Positions 35,079-45,990 of a stretch of 64,000 bases of DNA are shown piece by piece (positions within the stretch are counted from its first letter, which is position 1; every line of letters begins with the position of its first letter). Location: NCBI RefSeq assembly GCF_943734655.1, contig NC_071354.1, positions 199,886,911-199,950,910 of the forward strand, read 5' to 3'. The notes under the pieces are model-generated. The model ran no database searches, was not told the DNA's origin, and saw nothing but the letters and a program-made list of their open reading frames with translations. The DNA is from Sabethes cyaneus (taxonomy: Eukaryota > Arthropoda > Insecta > Diptera > Culicidae). Made by a program: the position numbers and the translations under genes.

Positions 35079-35329
35079 TAGTTGACGCGACTTTGTCATT
35101 TAAAACTCGACAGTTGTTCAAAATGTTCAGTCCATCGCTTAAGCTGTTCTATATGGTCAGTCAGTAACTAACCAACTCTGTTCTATCAGGACTAAGGTAG
35201 CGAGAAGTATCGTACAACAAACGGATATCACCATTGTCGGCAGTGGTTTCTCTTTCTTCGGCTAGGGAATTAATCCAAGCTCTTTTGACCCGCCTCCAAA
35301 CTCGTTTGACAGCCCTCTTCAGTTTGGCG

Positions 35330-36110
35330 TATCGTTTTTTTGTATGCCAGATGGGCCTTGGGTTCAAAAATGCCACTGCGACAGTCACGAAGACTGTCTT
35401 TTGTAGCTGGCCTCGATTGCTGTATCACAGTTGAGCAATTCGTTCATACCCATTGAAGGAGTTGAGCTAGGTTGTAAGACTGTTCAGCTAGGTTGTTTCC
35501 GTACAGATTATGGAGTTATTAGGTAGCTTCCGATGAAGCTGTACCTGGGAGACGCAGCTCCATAGAGCAAGCGCTAAAATTTTTAGTTGTAAGTTGCAAA
35601 GACGGCAAATGTCAGTTAAGACCTTACCAATTCTCTATAAATGGCAAAGCTAGGGGCGATATCCGACGAGGAACCCGTGATTGTGCGCAGTTTAGCCCAA
35701 CTGGATCACCAACTGGACGCTATTCCCAGCTTTTCCCAGGTCAGTAATTCGCCTTTGACAGCAGATATGGAAGTGCTCAGAAACGGTTCGGGACCAATGA
35801 ACTGCTGAGCAGATCCTTGTCTCGCCAGGCTGTCAGCAAGCTCATGTTGCCCTCGATTCCGCAGTGTCCAGGCACCCAGAATAATGAAACTTTGTTCTGG
35901 CGGAAGAACTTCCTTAAAGTTGTGCTGCACTCCCAAACTAATTTCAATGCACATTTAGTGCACTTGAGAGCCAGTAGGGCATCCGAAATCCACTCCTGTC
36001 GCACGATATGCACTTGTCGTGATGAAGTAAGAACGCCTGTCTGCGACAGTTCCACCAGGTGGAAAATCTAAACCTCGGGAGTCAAGTTGTTCAACATTTC
36101 ACCTCAGGAT
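35330..36110 (-). pseudogene. RNase H-containing non-LTR relic C1
   Basis: The - strand reads VSLFWVPGHCGIEGN and ADSLARQGSAQQFIGPEPFL, then VKGELLTWEKLGIASSW, i.e. the end of an RNase H domain and the downstream linker. The 3' end (GGCATACAAAAAAACG in - orientation, at about 35330) is shared with relic C2 at 62895, which defines the 3' terminus of the family. Confidence 0.7.
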
Positions 36111-37065
36111 TCTCCAATCGGCGGACATCGTAGCGACACTCAACTTTCTTCTCCCGACATTGAACACGACACGTAAGCGTATCTTGGTGATGTTCGTATT
36201 CAATGCCGACGTTGCGATGGTTACTTACATCAGGATGCGTTCTTCTCCACTTTCGGCTGGGGTAGATGTGGGCAATTTGGTTTTCCGTACAGCCGTCGCG
36301 CAAAATAGCATTTTTATGAGCGATATCGCACTTTGGATGGTACAATTTTCCTTGCAATTGACAATACATATGCTTAGTTCAAGAGTTTTGATTTTTGACA
36401 TAAGCGAGGGTCGGAAAAATCAAAAAAATTTCTGCAAAATCCTAATAAAATAAATTTCATAAAATTCTGGGATTTCTGGAATGAAATTTTTTTTTTTTGT
36501 TTTGGGGTTTTGTTGGCTAAGACCATGGTTGGTCCATCTCGCCAGGAATGAAAATTTAAAGAATGTCCGAATACTAATAGCAATAGCAAATGCATACTGA
36601 GCGCCTCTAGATGTAAAGATGGCTTTGATTTTTTATACTCAAAACAAGGCCACATTTTGTCCTTTTTTGCCGAAAAAAATGTAACGTGTAGAAGTAGAGT
36701 AGTAACGGTTGCCAGAATATTCTATTTAAGGGTAATCGATTTTTTTAGCCAGTGCATTTGGCCGTATTTACAAATTACGGCAAGATCCAAGGCAAGATCA
36801 AATGAAAATTCCCGAAATTATATCCCGAACACACTGGTCAAACTAGATCGTTTACCCTTGAGATGTACAATTGTATGAAATAATTTGTAATTTTGTAAAA
36901 CTGGGAAGGAATAGAACATGTAAAGCCCAGAGAATACATGGACAACGTTAGATATTGGAAATAAAGCTTAGTCCAAAGTTGATTTTCAGGTTTTTTAAAC
37001 ATTCAAACCTTTGTAGCTACAGTTTGTGACAAAAAAGGAACGTTGGAGTCAGATTACGCCATATA
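36111..37065. other. No recognisable gene
   Basis: The 92-aa - strand ORF (36369-36091) is cysteine-containing but shows no clear motif. The rest is AT-rich. Confidence 0.35.
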
Positions 37066-37469
37066 CAGTGGACCCCCGTTCGTTTGAACGATTCCTCATG
37101 CAAACTAACGGGGTTACTTTTTAATTTGAACAACTGGTAACCCGAAATATGTTGAAACCGCTGTGAACTGGCCGCCCTGCTCTTTGTTATTGTTTTGGTG
37201 GTTTGTTTTAGTCGGCAGTTGCAAGTGCGAATATTGCATTTTCTGATCGAATTTCTATCTTAATCGTTAGGAAAACGAAATGTGAAACCGATTAAACATG
37301 CTAGGTCAGTACAAACAAATCGTGTTTATGTGCATTGTCTGCATAAACAAATGATGTTATATTGAGAATGACATTTGAACCATTTTTAATTTGCACATCG
37401 TGCAAACCAGCGGGGTTCAGATTAAAAAGTGTTCAGATTAAAAATGGTCAAACGAACGGGGGTCCACGG
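37066..37469. mobile_element. pogo/Tigger-like MITE, 404 bp, copy 2
   Basis: Same orientation, length and apparent sequence as 34675-35078, with TA on both sides (37064-37065, 37470-37471). The unrelated flanks show independent insertion rather than a segmental duplication. It ends about 290 bp before the Blos2 start codon. Confidence 0.88.
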
Positions 37470-37613
37470 TAGTCTAATATGGTCTAATATTAAGACGATT
37501 ACGACTTTTAGTTTTCTACAATTTTTTTTAAAGTATCTGGCATCTCTGATTTATATTCTGCCTCTGCGCCTTTGCATGATTCGTAAACATTTAATATTGA
37601 TTAAATCAAAACC

Positions 37614-37719
37614 GTAAGTTTTTCTTGTTACAATCTAGTAACAATAAATAAAATTATTTATTGTAATTGTCGATGTCGAAACCATTTTGACCAGAATTGT
37701 CTGCATTTTCTACTTTCAG
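37614..37719 (+). other. Candidate 5'-UTR intron of Blos2
   Basis: A donor-like GTAAGT at 37614 and a good acceptor (TTTCTACTTTCAG, ending 37719) would define a 106-bp intron in the leader. The acceptor is convincing; the donor is a guess. Confidence 0.35.
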
Positions 37720-37761
37720 CAAGTGATTGTTGATCCTAATTCCACCAGTTGTGCGCCAAAC

Positions 37762-38058
37762 ATGGAAGAAGACTACGACGGAGTAACGGATTCGCCAAAG
37801 CGAGGTCCAACGTTGTCCACGTCGACGTCTAGCTTCGAACCGTTCGATGCACACGATCCGAACCTGTCCCGCTTGGCAACCAAAATGTTTCAAAAAACTG
37901 GCGATTATATCTCCCACGAGCTAAGCTCCACCGTGGAGGATTACAAATTGATCGAAAACATGAACAAAGCAATGATGGGAAAGGTGTCCGAAATGAGGCA
38001 AATGTCGGAATCGATCGCAGTTAAAAACAGTGAATTGAATCAAAAATATGAAGAGCTG
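37762..38058 (+). CDS. Blos2: BLOC-1 subunit 2 (Blos2), coding exon 1
   Basis: BLOS2 is a small coiled-coil subunit of BLOC-1 (also of BORC in animals), a cytosolic complex acting in endosome-to-lysosome-related-organelle traffic. This exon encodes residues 1-99: a variable acidic and Ser/Thr-rich start, then the conserved MFQKTGDYISHEL, EDYKLIENMNKAMMGKVSEM and NSELNQKYEEL blocks. The ATG at 37762 is chosen because the upstream in-frame sequence crosses the acceptor at 37719. The exon ends in phase 0 at a GTAAGC donor. With exon 2 the protein has 141 residues, close to the usual 140-150 of the family. The gene is convergent with IER3IP1. Confidence 0.92.
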
Positions 38059-38123
38059 GTAAGCATATATGTTTGTTAGCTTTTAATTTTGTTTATTATC
38101 TAGTATGATATGATTCTTTGCAG

Positions 38124-38252
38124 AAACCTTTACTGAGAAAGGTAGAAGATATCGAAACAACAGTGGATAAGCTAGAAGCTGCGGCATACCAGCTTGATGC
38201 ATATACAATTCGGTTAGAGAATAAATTCAAAGCAGTTAAAGCTAAGAAATAA
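38124..38252 (+). CDS. Blos2: Blos2, coding exon 2
   Basis: It follows a 65-bp intron with acceptor TTCTTTGCAG and encodes residues 100-141, including the hallmark TTVDKLEAAAYQLDAYTIRLE, with a Lys-rich end and TAA at 38250-38252. Phase and family alignment agree with exon 1. Confidence 0.92.
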   Translation, partial: KPLLRKVEDIETTVDKLEAAAYQLDAYTIRLENKFKAVKAKK

Positions 38253-38417
38253 GTGAAAAATATTATATGTTTAAGAGCACCTTAGGAAATACTGTCCTTT
38301 AGTATTAATTTTAGTTAAACTCATAATTTGTAAAATTTAAATACACCGATGTAAAATATCGAATGTACCTAGTGCAAGAAATTAGAGACGATTGTATCAT
38401 AAGCTATTGATTAAATG

Positions 38418-38423
38418 AATAAA
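38418..38423 (+). terminator. Poly(A) signal of Blos2
   Basis: AATAAA lies 166 bp after the stop codon; a second occurs at about 38501. Either leaves a short gap before the convergent gene's stop at 38633. Confidence 0.6.
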
Positions 38424-38632
38424 AATAACCATAACTGTCAATACAATCGTATCGTTAACCTTACAACTACCATGTACTTCAAGTGACTACGTAGTCCGTT
38501 GAATAAAAACGGAATGTAGCCTATAGACTTTGTTTTTTAACAAAATTGTGGAATTTTCTCTCATATTTAAGTTAACCTACCGTTGTCAATTTATAGTTTT
38601 ATAATACAAAAGAGTTTACATTGATTTACGGA

Positions 38633-38688
38633 CTATCCTAGCACGAGCTTGAACAATATTGCTCCCACATTAAGAAATATCAATGGTA
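38633..38688 (-). CDS. IER3IP1: IER3IP1/Yos1 homologue, exon 3
   Basis: Encodes the last 17 residues, PLIFLNVGAILFKLVLG, a hydrophobic C-terminal membrane segment, and ends TAG. The acceptor is TTTATTTCCAG; the split codon AAA-A|TA joins to exon 2. It corresponds to the IPLIxLN...LLFG end of the family. Confidence 0.9.
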
Positions 38689-38744
38689 CTGGAAATAAAT
38701 AGAAATGAGGCAACATTGAATGTGATACATTTTGACAAACTTAC

Positions 38745-38849
38745 TTTTCGCCACCGTTCGTATCGACCGGACCAGGTTCAACACTTGTGCTTTCACCGTA
38801 GGAGCCTCACCAAAACCTTGAATCTGAGCAGCAGTTGCGCCCCAACCAA
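38745..38849 (-). CDS. IER3IP1: IER3IP1/Yos1 homologue, exon 2
   Basis: Encodes FGWGATAAQIQGFGEAP and VKAQVLNLVRSIRTVAK, the central cytosolic/luminal loop conserved from yeast Yos1 to human IER3IP1. It is bounded by a CCAG acceptor and a GTAAGT donor, with 60- and 56-bp introns. Confidence 0.92.
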
Positions 38850-38909
38850 CTGGAAAAAATCAGCGTGACTTAATTTAATCTGTAGTATTTTATTACATTT
38901 TCAACTTAC

Positions 38910-38997
38910 ATTTCGATAAAAACCGCTCCTCATGCAGGATGCATATCGCATTCAGGCACAACAGTGATGCTTCTACGAGAGCCCACAACGTAAACAT
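38910..38997 (-). CDS. IER3IP1: IER3IP1/Yos1 homologue, exon 1
   Basis: IER3IP1/Yos1 is a small ER-Golgi membrane protein needed for ER-to-Golgi transport with Yip1-family partners. Exon 1 encodes MFTLWALVEASLLCLNAIC and ILHEERFLSK: the N-terminal transmembrane segment followed by the invariant HEERFL motif. The assembled protein is 82 residues, the usual family length, with a second membrane segment in exon 3. Splice phases (1, 1) are consistent across all three exons. The start ATG (38997) is the only one that gives the family N-terminus. It was missed by simple ORF criteria because every exon is short. Confidence 0.94.
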
Positions 38998-39334
38998 TTT
39001 TAAAAGGAAATTGTTAATGCCAAACTAAAAGAACTGCGATGATAACTAAATGCTTTAACTGCTCCTTTCAACAATCGTTTTAACTACAAAAGGTAGAAAT
39101 AGAAATCCATCTCACACAAGTCGCACAAGTCTGTTTTCGTTTCTGTTTTTCAGATTCGGCCAGGATCTGTGAAAACTTTGGCAGAATGTTAAAACGTCAT
39201 CAGCGCTCTGTCACCATAGAGTAACGCAAAGTAACGCCTCGTACCCTCGTTGTGTATATTTCTTTCAATACCGTCACATTACGTTTGTTTGATGTTGAAC
39301 TGTAATATTTTTTATTTAACGTAAGCCCCATCTT
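38998..39334. other. Upstream region of the IER3IP1 homologue
   Basis: Presumed 5' UTR and promoter on the - strand. No TATA box is obvious. Confidence 0.4.
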
Positions 39335-40130
39335 CAGTCAACTCAATGTCTGGTCGCCAGTCTCCAGTTCCGCGAGCATCCAGTGCTCGTTAGATCTTGG
39401 CCCACTTGAAAATTGTGCACAATCTGTGCCCCATGTTTTGATCGCCGCTCGTTTAATATAACACCTTACGCAATAGGTACTAAAAAGCAGGCAGAAAATA
39501 CCATCACATTGTGGAGCTCCCTCAGCAAGAAATTCAGCACAGACCACCAGAAATTCTCACTCAACACTGAATTCCATTCATCGTAGAAGATAGCCGTGAT
39601 AAGTCTGCGTTGCTTCTCTGGAAAGCCATTTTAGTCCTAAATTTTCCATAGCTTTTGTCGGTTAATGCTATCATATGCGGCTTTGAAATCGATGAACAGG
39701 TGATGCATTAGGTAGTTAGTAACCTAGAAATTGAGGCACTTTGGGTGGACTTGCCGCAAGGTAAAGATTGGATCCTTTGAAGACTTACCGTCGGGGAAAC
39801 CGACCTGGTAGCTACCCGTGAATCTGTTGGATCGGGTCGACAATCCATGGAAAATGATTTAGTCGGTAGTTATCGCAATCCAGCTTGTCGTCTGTCTTGT
39901 GAATAGGTCAGAAAACCGCGTTCAACAACTCCTCCAACAGACGTTTGGTATACCGAATTTTGAAAATCACTCTTCAATGATTTCTGCCCATTTCAATGAG
40001 TTCTGCTTAAATACCATAGACCAAACAGTTGTCTTGAATATGGTGTCGGCACGGTATTCCTACTACTTTCCTATGGTGATTTTTCCGCCATTCAATCACC
40101 ACACCGTCGTCTGTCAAAATACCTCCTCCC
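39335..40130 (-). pseudogene. Non-LTR RT relic
   Basis: The - strand gives HRFQSRI (from FKAAYDSINRQKLW-like sequence, about 39700-39640), GFPEKQRRLITAIF and further RT linker blocks in shifted frames. No catalytic YADD box remains visible. The family is close to relics A and B but not assigned. Confidence 0.55.
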
Positions 40131-40259
40131 TCATATCTGCACAAAACCCTTGCAAGATACGTTATTTCTGGTAGAACTACATATACCATTAGAACGATAG
40201 CTGTTCGAGTTCTTCACAATCTTTTCCCTCTTGGCGGCGCTTTTTCTCTTTAAAGAGTG

Positions 40260-40559
40260 CCCAGGTAACCAATAAGCATTTCCAATGCAATTTAAAAGCA
40301 AGCCAATAAGCATTTAAGTTGCCTTAAATGCTATTTTGGCAAAATATGCGGCTACTTTACTGCTAGCCCTCTTATAGTGCTGACAATACTTATTTCCAGC
40401 TAGTTACCAACAAGAAGAATTTAAATAGAATTGTGGATGGCAATTTACAACAGTTATGCAGTCAAAAAGCTGATAAACAACAACCTGCAGTATAAAACGC
40501 CAGGGATGCTAATAAACGGCTGATTTACTGCTTATTTTAATGCTTATTGGTTACCTGGG
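40260..40559 (+). mobile_element. CCCAGGTAACC MITE, 300 bp, copy 1
   Basis: The ends CCCAGGTAACCAATAAGCAT / ATGCTTATTGGTTACCTGGG are perfect inverted repeats. It is flanked by TG on both sides. Another 300-bp copy lies inverted at 41358-41657 and a broken one at 22697. Confidence 0.88.
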
Positions 40560-40623
40560 TGGTTTGCTGTTTCTGTTGCTGCTTGTATGGCTGCGCGTTC
40601 CAACGGTTGGATCTGCGTAGTAG

Positions 40624-40757
40624 TATAGGGTAACGTATATGTTTTGGTCAGAGCGTTAGGTGTATATGTTACTGGCCACTTCCATTTGATTTAGTCGAAA
40701 GTGGCCAATAACATTTACGCGTAACGCTCTGGCCAAAACACATGCATTTTCCTAATA
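40624..40757. repeat. Fold-back of about 134 bp with TAGGG ends
   Basis: TATAGGGTAACGTATATG...GTCAGAGCGTT pairs with AACGCTCTGGCC...TTTTCCTAATA. The terminal TAGGGTAAC recalls the MITE at 34394. Confidence 0.7.
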
Positions 40758-40799
40758 CCCGCGCTGCGTTCTTGTCATGCAATATCGATTCGGTACCAC

Positions 40800-41250
40800 G
40801 CGACCAATGGAAGGGTGAGGTTAGTGCACGTCAATAATACTTATATTGAAGAATCAGCCCTTAATCCTTAATTTGGCCTTTCAGATGTTGCTTCGCCATC
40901 ACCTGAACACCTGCTTCGGCATGTCGCCTTTCAATAAAAGCTGTGCCCAGCACGTGTTTGTTACCACAGCTCTGGTAAATGATCGACGGAAGTATTGGAC
41001 CTTCCTGAAGCGCTACGACGTTGAACTTGTGAGAAGCACACGGATACTTCCTTGGAAATTTGGAGATCTACAATTCCATGTACCGATTTTGCAATCCAAA
41101 GTCTATTTTCGTCATCAGGGTTTTTACCGACAGTTCCGTTGCGTTACGAGGCCCACGATCACCCCACTGTAAATCAGGAGGACCAACGCAATGCTGTTTC
41201 AGGTCCCTAGCGATACCTGGACTTACCTGGATACCTGGCGATACCTGGAA
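40800..41250 (-). pseudogene. Endonuclease N-terminal relic of a non-LTR element
   Basis: The - strand resembles the start of the A-type endonuclease: a MELQISKFPRKY-like stretch and FNVVALQE-like and HVLGTAFIERR-like blocks. The latter two are common in APE domains. Decayed. Confidence 0.45.
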
Positions 41251-41357
41251 AACCTGCTTTCTCTGTCAGCATACGACCAGCAGTCCTATCTTGTTGATTA
41301 ATGGTTACTCCCACCCCATCCCAGTTGGTACCACGAGGCTGGGTAGCTGGAAGGCTA

Positions 41358-41657
41358 CCCAGGTAACCAATAAGCATTAATATAAGCAGTAAATCAGTCG
41401 TTTATTAGCATGCCCGGCGTTTTATACTGCAGGTTGCTGTTTATCAGCCTTTTGACTGCATAACTGTTGTAAACTGGCATCCACAATTCTATTTAAATTC
41501 TTCTTGTTAGTAACTAGCTGCAAATAAGCATTGTTAGCACTATAACAGGGCTAGCAGTAAAGTAGCCGCATATTTTGCCAAAATAGCATTTAAGGCAGCC
41601 TAAATGCTTATTGACTTGCATTTAAATTGCATTGGAAATGCTTATTGTTTACCTGGG
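41358..41657 (-). mobile_element. CCCAGGTAACC MITE, 300 bp, copy 2
   Basis: Same length as copy 1, inverted relative to it, with point differences, and flanked by TA on both sides. Confidence 0.88.
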
Positions 41658-42989
41658 TATTATTCTAAGTGCAAACTGTATTGGGCCTTGGGTCCTATCA
41701 TTCTCTAACCAACTCGCTACTGTAAATGCTATCTAATATTGCACGTTTGGGGAAGTATGATAGCAGCTCTGTGACGATTTGACCTGGACAAAATTGTAAC
41801 CTGAACAACAGTTTAAAAAAATATTGAAAAATTTCGGTCAGTTGACTTTAAATGTAATTTGTTGGGCCATTTCTAGCAACACTAAATAGGATTTTCACAA
41901 AAGATGTAATGAAACTATAAAATCTTCTGACAAACGGATCAGTTTACTTGTCACCTTTTACTTGTCTTACATTACAAAAAGGCGCTACAAAAAATCTATT
42001 TCCTAAGCGCTACAGATTCTGGCGATGTATCATAAAATGTTAATGTACTTATTCCACAACCAACTACATACGTAAACGGTTAAGAAGTGAGAAAAACAGT
42101 CAACCAATTATGTTAACATGTGTAACTTAACAGTTGAGAGAAATTCAACTAGGTATTTTCATAAACATAATGAAAACGAATAATCGAAATATCGAGTAAA
42201 ATCATCTGATCTAGTTAATCATTCTAGTAACTAACCGTAAAATAGAAACAAGTGTTCAAATCCTAAATGTCCCATTACTGTGTTTACTGATCTTATACAT
42301 ACTGCTATTGTTAATTCAATACCTGATTGCTAGTGTTAGTGCCACAATTGAATGTGTAGGAATATTGTAGACAGAGCCGTGTGCTACTTAGTCCGAGTCT
42401 GTCTACGATCGATGATTTTAAGCCAGTAGAAAATTTAAGCTTGTTTGTAAGGATGATATTGTATCTTATTTCGCTAGCCTGAAGCTATTATTCTTTACTA
42501 TCGTATAAATTGTTAGTGAATAATGCAGTCTTTGTTTTTCTATTTTGGTTTGCTGTGAAAGGTGTGCTGTAAGAACGTACTGTTCCTACAAAAATAATTG
42601 ATTTCAGTTTCTTTATGTATTTTTTTTATGTTTAACATACTTCGTTAGGTTTATGGGTTTAATGCAATTCTAACTGGTGTGTTGTGTCAAACGGTTTTCC
42701 TCTGTGAGAAATATAATTGTTCTAATGGCCGGCTGTGGTTGACGTGGATAGTGGTGATGGATTCTACAGCTAACTCTAAACCCGCTTGAACATTTCTCCG
42801 GTGTGTTGACATCGAGTGACTTAAATGTAACAGATGAAGTAAATTTTCCATGGGATTTGCAAATATCATTTTTCCGTTTCCTGTTGTTTCCTGGAAGTAG
42901 GGGAGAAAAGTTGAGTGATACAAATAGTTTGACTGCTATGTACGATGAGAATAATAAACTGTAGTGGTGTTAATGCTTCATACTTTAGC
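41658..42989. other. No recognisable gene
   Basis: AT-rich. The 78-aa - strand ORF at 42687-42923 shows no motif. Confidence 0.4.
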
Positions 42990-44140
42990 TTGATACTTTT
43001 AGGTGAAATGAAAATATCAAAGCATATCTTCAATGATGATCAACCGCTAACCAAGTACAACCACATCTTTACTGACTTCAAAGCAGCATACGATACAGTC
43101 GCTCGAGACTAGATATGGCAAATAATGTACGAAGATGGATTTCCTCGTAAATTTACGCGACTTGTAAGAGCTATCATAGAATCAAGTGTTTCGTGCACAT
43201 TTCGGGGACACTCGAGACGCGGCGACGGTCGATACAAAGTGACGGCGTATCCTGCAAGCTTTTTATCGTCGCCAAAATGCGGTCATCGCAACGAGAGGCA
43301 TGATTATTAGCATAGATTGACAACTCTTAGGTTTCACAAATGGCTTTGAGCCAGGAACTTTGCGACGGTAGACTGAAAGCGGAAAGCGGCAGACTGTAAG
43401 AGGATTGTATCGTGTCTGGAGGAAGAGATTTCGGATAATATTGAATTTTTGTTACTATCTTTTTCTCTCTCTTTCTTTCCTTGAATACTTCTGACATCAC
43501 TTACACTCTCATTCCAAAGATTTCGAAGACCAAATACATCAAAAGTAGATGCGCAAAGAAGACGAACTCGCACCTTCCACAGATGGTAATCTTTGACTGT
43601 GACCAACTAGAAATGGTAGATGAGTTCGTGTGTAAGATCCCTGGTGACCGCAGACAACAACACTTATTAGGGGATTTAGCGGCGCATTTAAGCAATAAGT
43701 CGGGGCTACTGTGCCCTTTGCAAAACGTTACGACCAACAATAATACACCGCCGTACCAAGATGACCCTACCAAGAGTACTCTCATTAGACCGGTAGTTTT
43801 TTTTGGACTTGAAGCTGTGACGCCGCTCACAAAGGACATAGCTGTCCTTGCCGTGTTCGAGCAGAAGATGCTGGGGACGATATATGGCGTAGTGCAGACT
43901 GAAAGCGGAGAGAGGCGGAGGCGTATGAATCACGAGATACAGGCAGTACTTGGAGAGATTCCCATCGTCCATTTGGCCAAAGTCAGCAAGGTGCAGTGGG
44001 CCGGATACAGCGCAAGGATGCCGGAAGACAATGCGATAAAAACGGTTCTCTTCAACAGCCGCACAGCACAAGAAACGCAGGGGCCCAACGTGCGAAATGG
44101 CTCGACAAGGTCGAAAGCGTCGTGCGACTTCTGATACACC
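42990..44140 (+). pseudogene. Non-LTR relic A4
   Basis: HIFTDFKAAYDTVARD and GFPRKFTRLVRAIIESSVSC (43065-43190) are RT blocks. 43520-44134 gives ISKTKYIKSRCAKKT and HEIQAVLGEIPIVHLAKVS with QWAGYSARMPEDNAIKTVLF, the family-A C-terminus. The core with FADD is mostly deleted or degraded (about 43240-43500, with an unrelated 100-bp insert). Confidence 0.75.
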
Positions 44141-44299
44141 TGGGATATTGACAATGATTGGCCCAATCGATTTGAAACAGCACGTGCCACCCCGGATTTA
44201 TGCTGACGACGACGAAAATAAGAACATACTTCATTGAACCGCACTGCCATGAATCGAATGGGATCTTAGAGTCTATAATGTACAGTTCGTGATTGCAAG

Positions 44300-44770
44300 T
44301 GAAAAATTTCTAGCTCGAATTTTTTTTTCAGGGGTGTACAAATTTATGTCTCAGGACGGCAGGATTGTCAATATCCTCCATTAACATTCGCAATGACGGC
44401 ACCGCACGACCTCTTTTCCACTTACAGAACTGCCCGTAGCTGAATGCGTGAAAATTATTTCCGACATGTTTCTGTCTTTTGCACTCTTTAACAAATCGCT
44501 ATTCTGCTTCACCCATACTCGAAACTAATGTAGGTGTCTCCACTGCGACGCCGTCATAGCGAATTCTACCAACAAACACAGCTTGAACATTGGCACGTCT
44601 GGTCTCTTTTTCAGCGTCTCCAAGTAAAGCGAGCGACAGGGTTCCTCGTATGGCGATTGGTTTCGGGGATCACGCCATGGAAGGCTACGCTGAGGACAAG
44701 ATAGTGAACATACCAGGGATTTCGGAGGGGAGGGGGTGAGGTTGAATCGCTGAATGGTCATTCGCCCCAA
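44300..44770 (-). pseudogene. CR1/Jockey-type RT 3' fragment
   Basis: The - strand gives LPWRDPRNQSPYEEPCRSLYLETLKKRPDVPMFKL, the RT C-terminal block also seen in different form at 20845-21415. It is split by frameshifts. Confidence 0.65.
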
Positions 44771-45169
44771 CGTACCAGAGAATAACGTAGGAGCCAAAGA
44801 TAGTAAGAGACTCGAAACTCCTTGGAGATTTCCATTACCAGCCAGAGAAACTGTTAAGTTCTGGAGTAAGAGCACTATCCAGAACGAAAACCGAGCTTAC
44901 GAATGTGACAGACACGTGCTAGCAATTGTCCCGCCAAGTATGATAATAAACTAATATATATTCTGTGAAAGAAGGTGTCGATGCATTTGGAGATAGTGAC
45001 GATAGTAATCTTGAAATCTGTCTACCAGGCAAATCCGTCCAATACAGTCAGAGTCCGTTCGGATTATCCTTAAAAATTGACATGATCGGAAAGAAAGCTG
45101 GCAGTTTGTTTAAAGTAAAAAGAACAGCGGTCAAAGGCTGCTTCCATGCGATGCCAGAAATATTGCAGA
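44771..45169. other. No recognisable gene
   Basis: Short ORFs only. Confidence 0.35.
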
Positions 45170-45260
45170 ATTAGTCGAAATACAGACAACCCTCACCACG
45201 TCTCAAAGAGACACGACAGTGTCCCCGAAATATGCACGAAACTCACAACTCGATGGAAAT
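45170..45260 (-). pseudogene. Family-A RT shred (A5)
   Basis: The - strand gives SCEFRAYFGDTVVSLRRGE, matching the segment just before the RT RQGD region in relics A1 and A2. Confidence 0.45.
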
Positions 45261-45806
45261 ACGATTTTCGTTAATACTCCTTGTTGTCCTTGTAACTAGA
45301 AGGTTAATAGATTACATCGATGCGATGGTCAAAACACGCTTGGCCACGATGACTTCGACCCATTCTTGCTCAAATGCATCATTCCGGAAAACTGTTAAGA
45401 ATGAATCCGGCGTGGCAGCTTTACGTTAAAACGATTGTATTGAACTACGGCGACAGCAAAAATCGATTTTGGTTACAAGTCCACGCACGTTCTGATAGTA
45501 AATTAGCGGGTAGATTTGAAAAGTTTTATTGCGGATGAGGTACTGATTAGCAATCTCAATCCGCATTCCGACAGATCTTAATTTTGCTCGTCTTTTACTT
45601 ACGATCTTATTTCGTAACGGAACAGTAGAACTAAAGAAGATTTCGCCCTCGCTTGATCTGAAACTTTAGCACAAATAGAAGTAGGCAGAAATAGCTTGAC
45701 TACGGCCAAAGGAACCAGTCTTCACGATACCAGGAACATTGCGACCTAGCACTACGACGGCAGAATGGTTTAACAGTTGTTATATCAGTTACAGGCCTGC
45801 CCGGAA
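45261..45806. other. Unassigned stretch
   Basis: Nothing recognised with confidence. Confidence 0.3.
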
Positions 45807-45990
45807 ACATCATGGGTCACACACAATTATGGGTCATTTAATCTTTATCTGCAGATTATAGCGTGAATATCATACTAATTGACTGATGAAATTGTTACTT
45901 TTAAGTAGCACTAAGAATTTGATCAATTATTAGGTAATATTTAAACGAAAATTAGTAGCTGACCCACAATTGTGTGTAACCCATGATTGT
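45807..45990. repeat. MITE with 26-30-bp inverted ends
   Basis: CATGGGTCACACACAATTAT...GGGTCA at the left matches TGACCCACAATTGTGTGTAA...CCATG at the right. Confidence 0.7.

Larger units (their letters stand above)
32325..35329 (-). pseudogene. Non-LTR relic B, RTE-like RT, broken by MITEs
   Basis: From 5' to 3' on the - strand: RVKRAWINSLAEERETTADNG (about 35270), AAIKSIKLNCVPGIDCISVEML (about 34630), VILQPD and an ITTLRIILEQMEMEDSL-like block (about 34250-34120), RQDCMLSPLL, FIAMDRILVGAIDSRPNGGLPW (about 33900), then after an unassigned gap (32945-33570) NSNVKSVLLYACET (about 32700) and WISNEELHRRCHQQPIATEI with NEICREALDWNTQG (about 32600-32440). MITEs at 34394-34524 and 34675-35078 interrupt it. 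The C-terminal blocks resemble RTE-like elements; the clade call is tentative. Confidence 0.75.
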
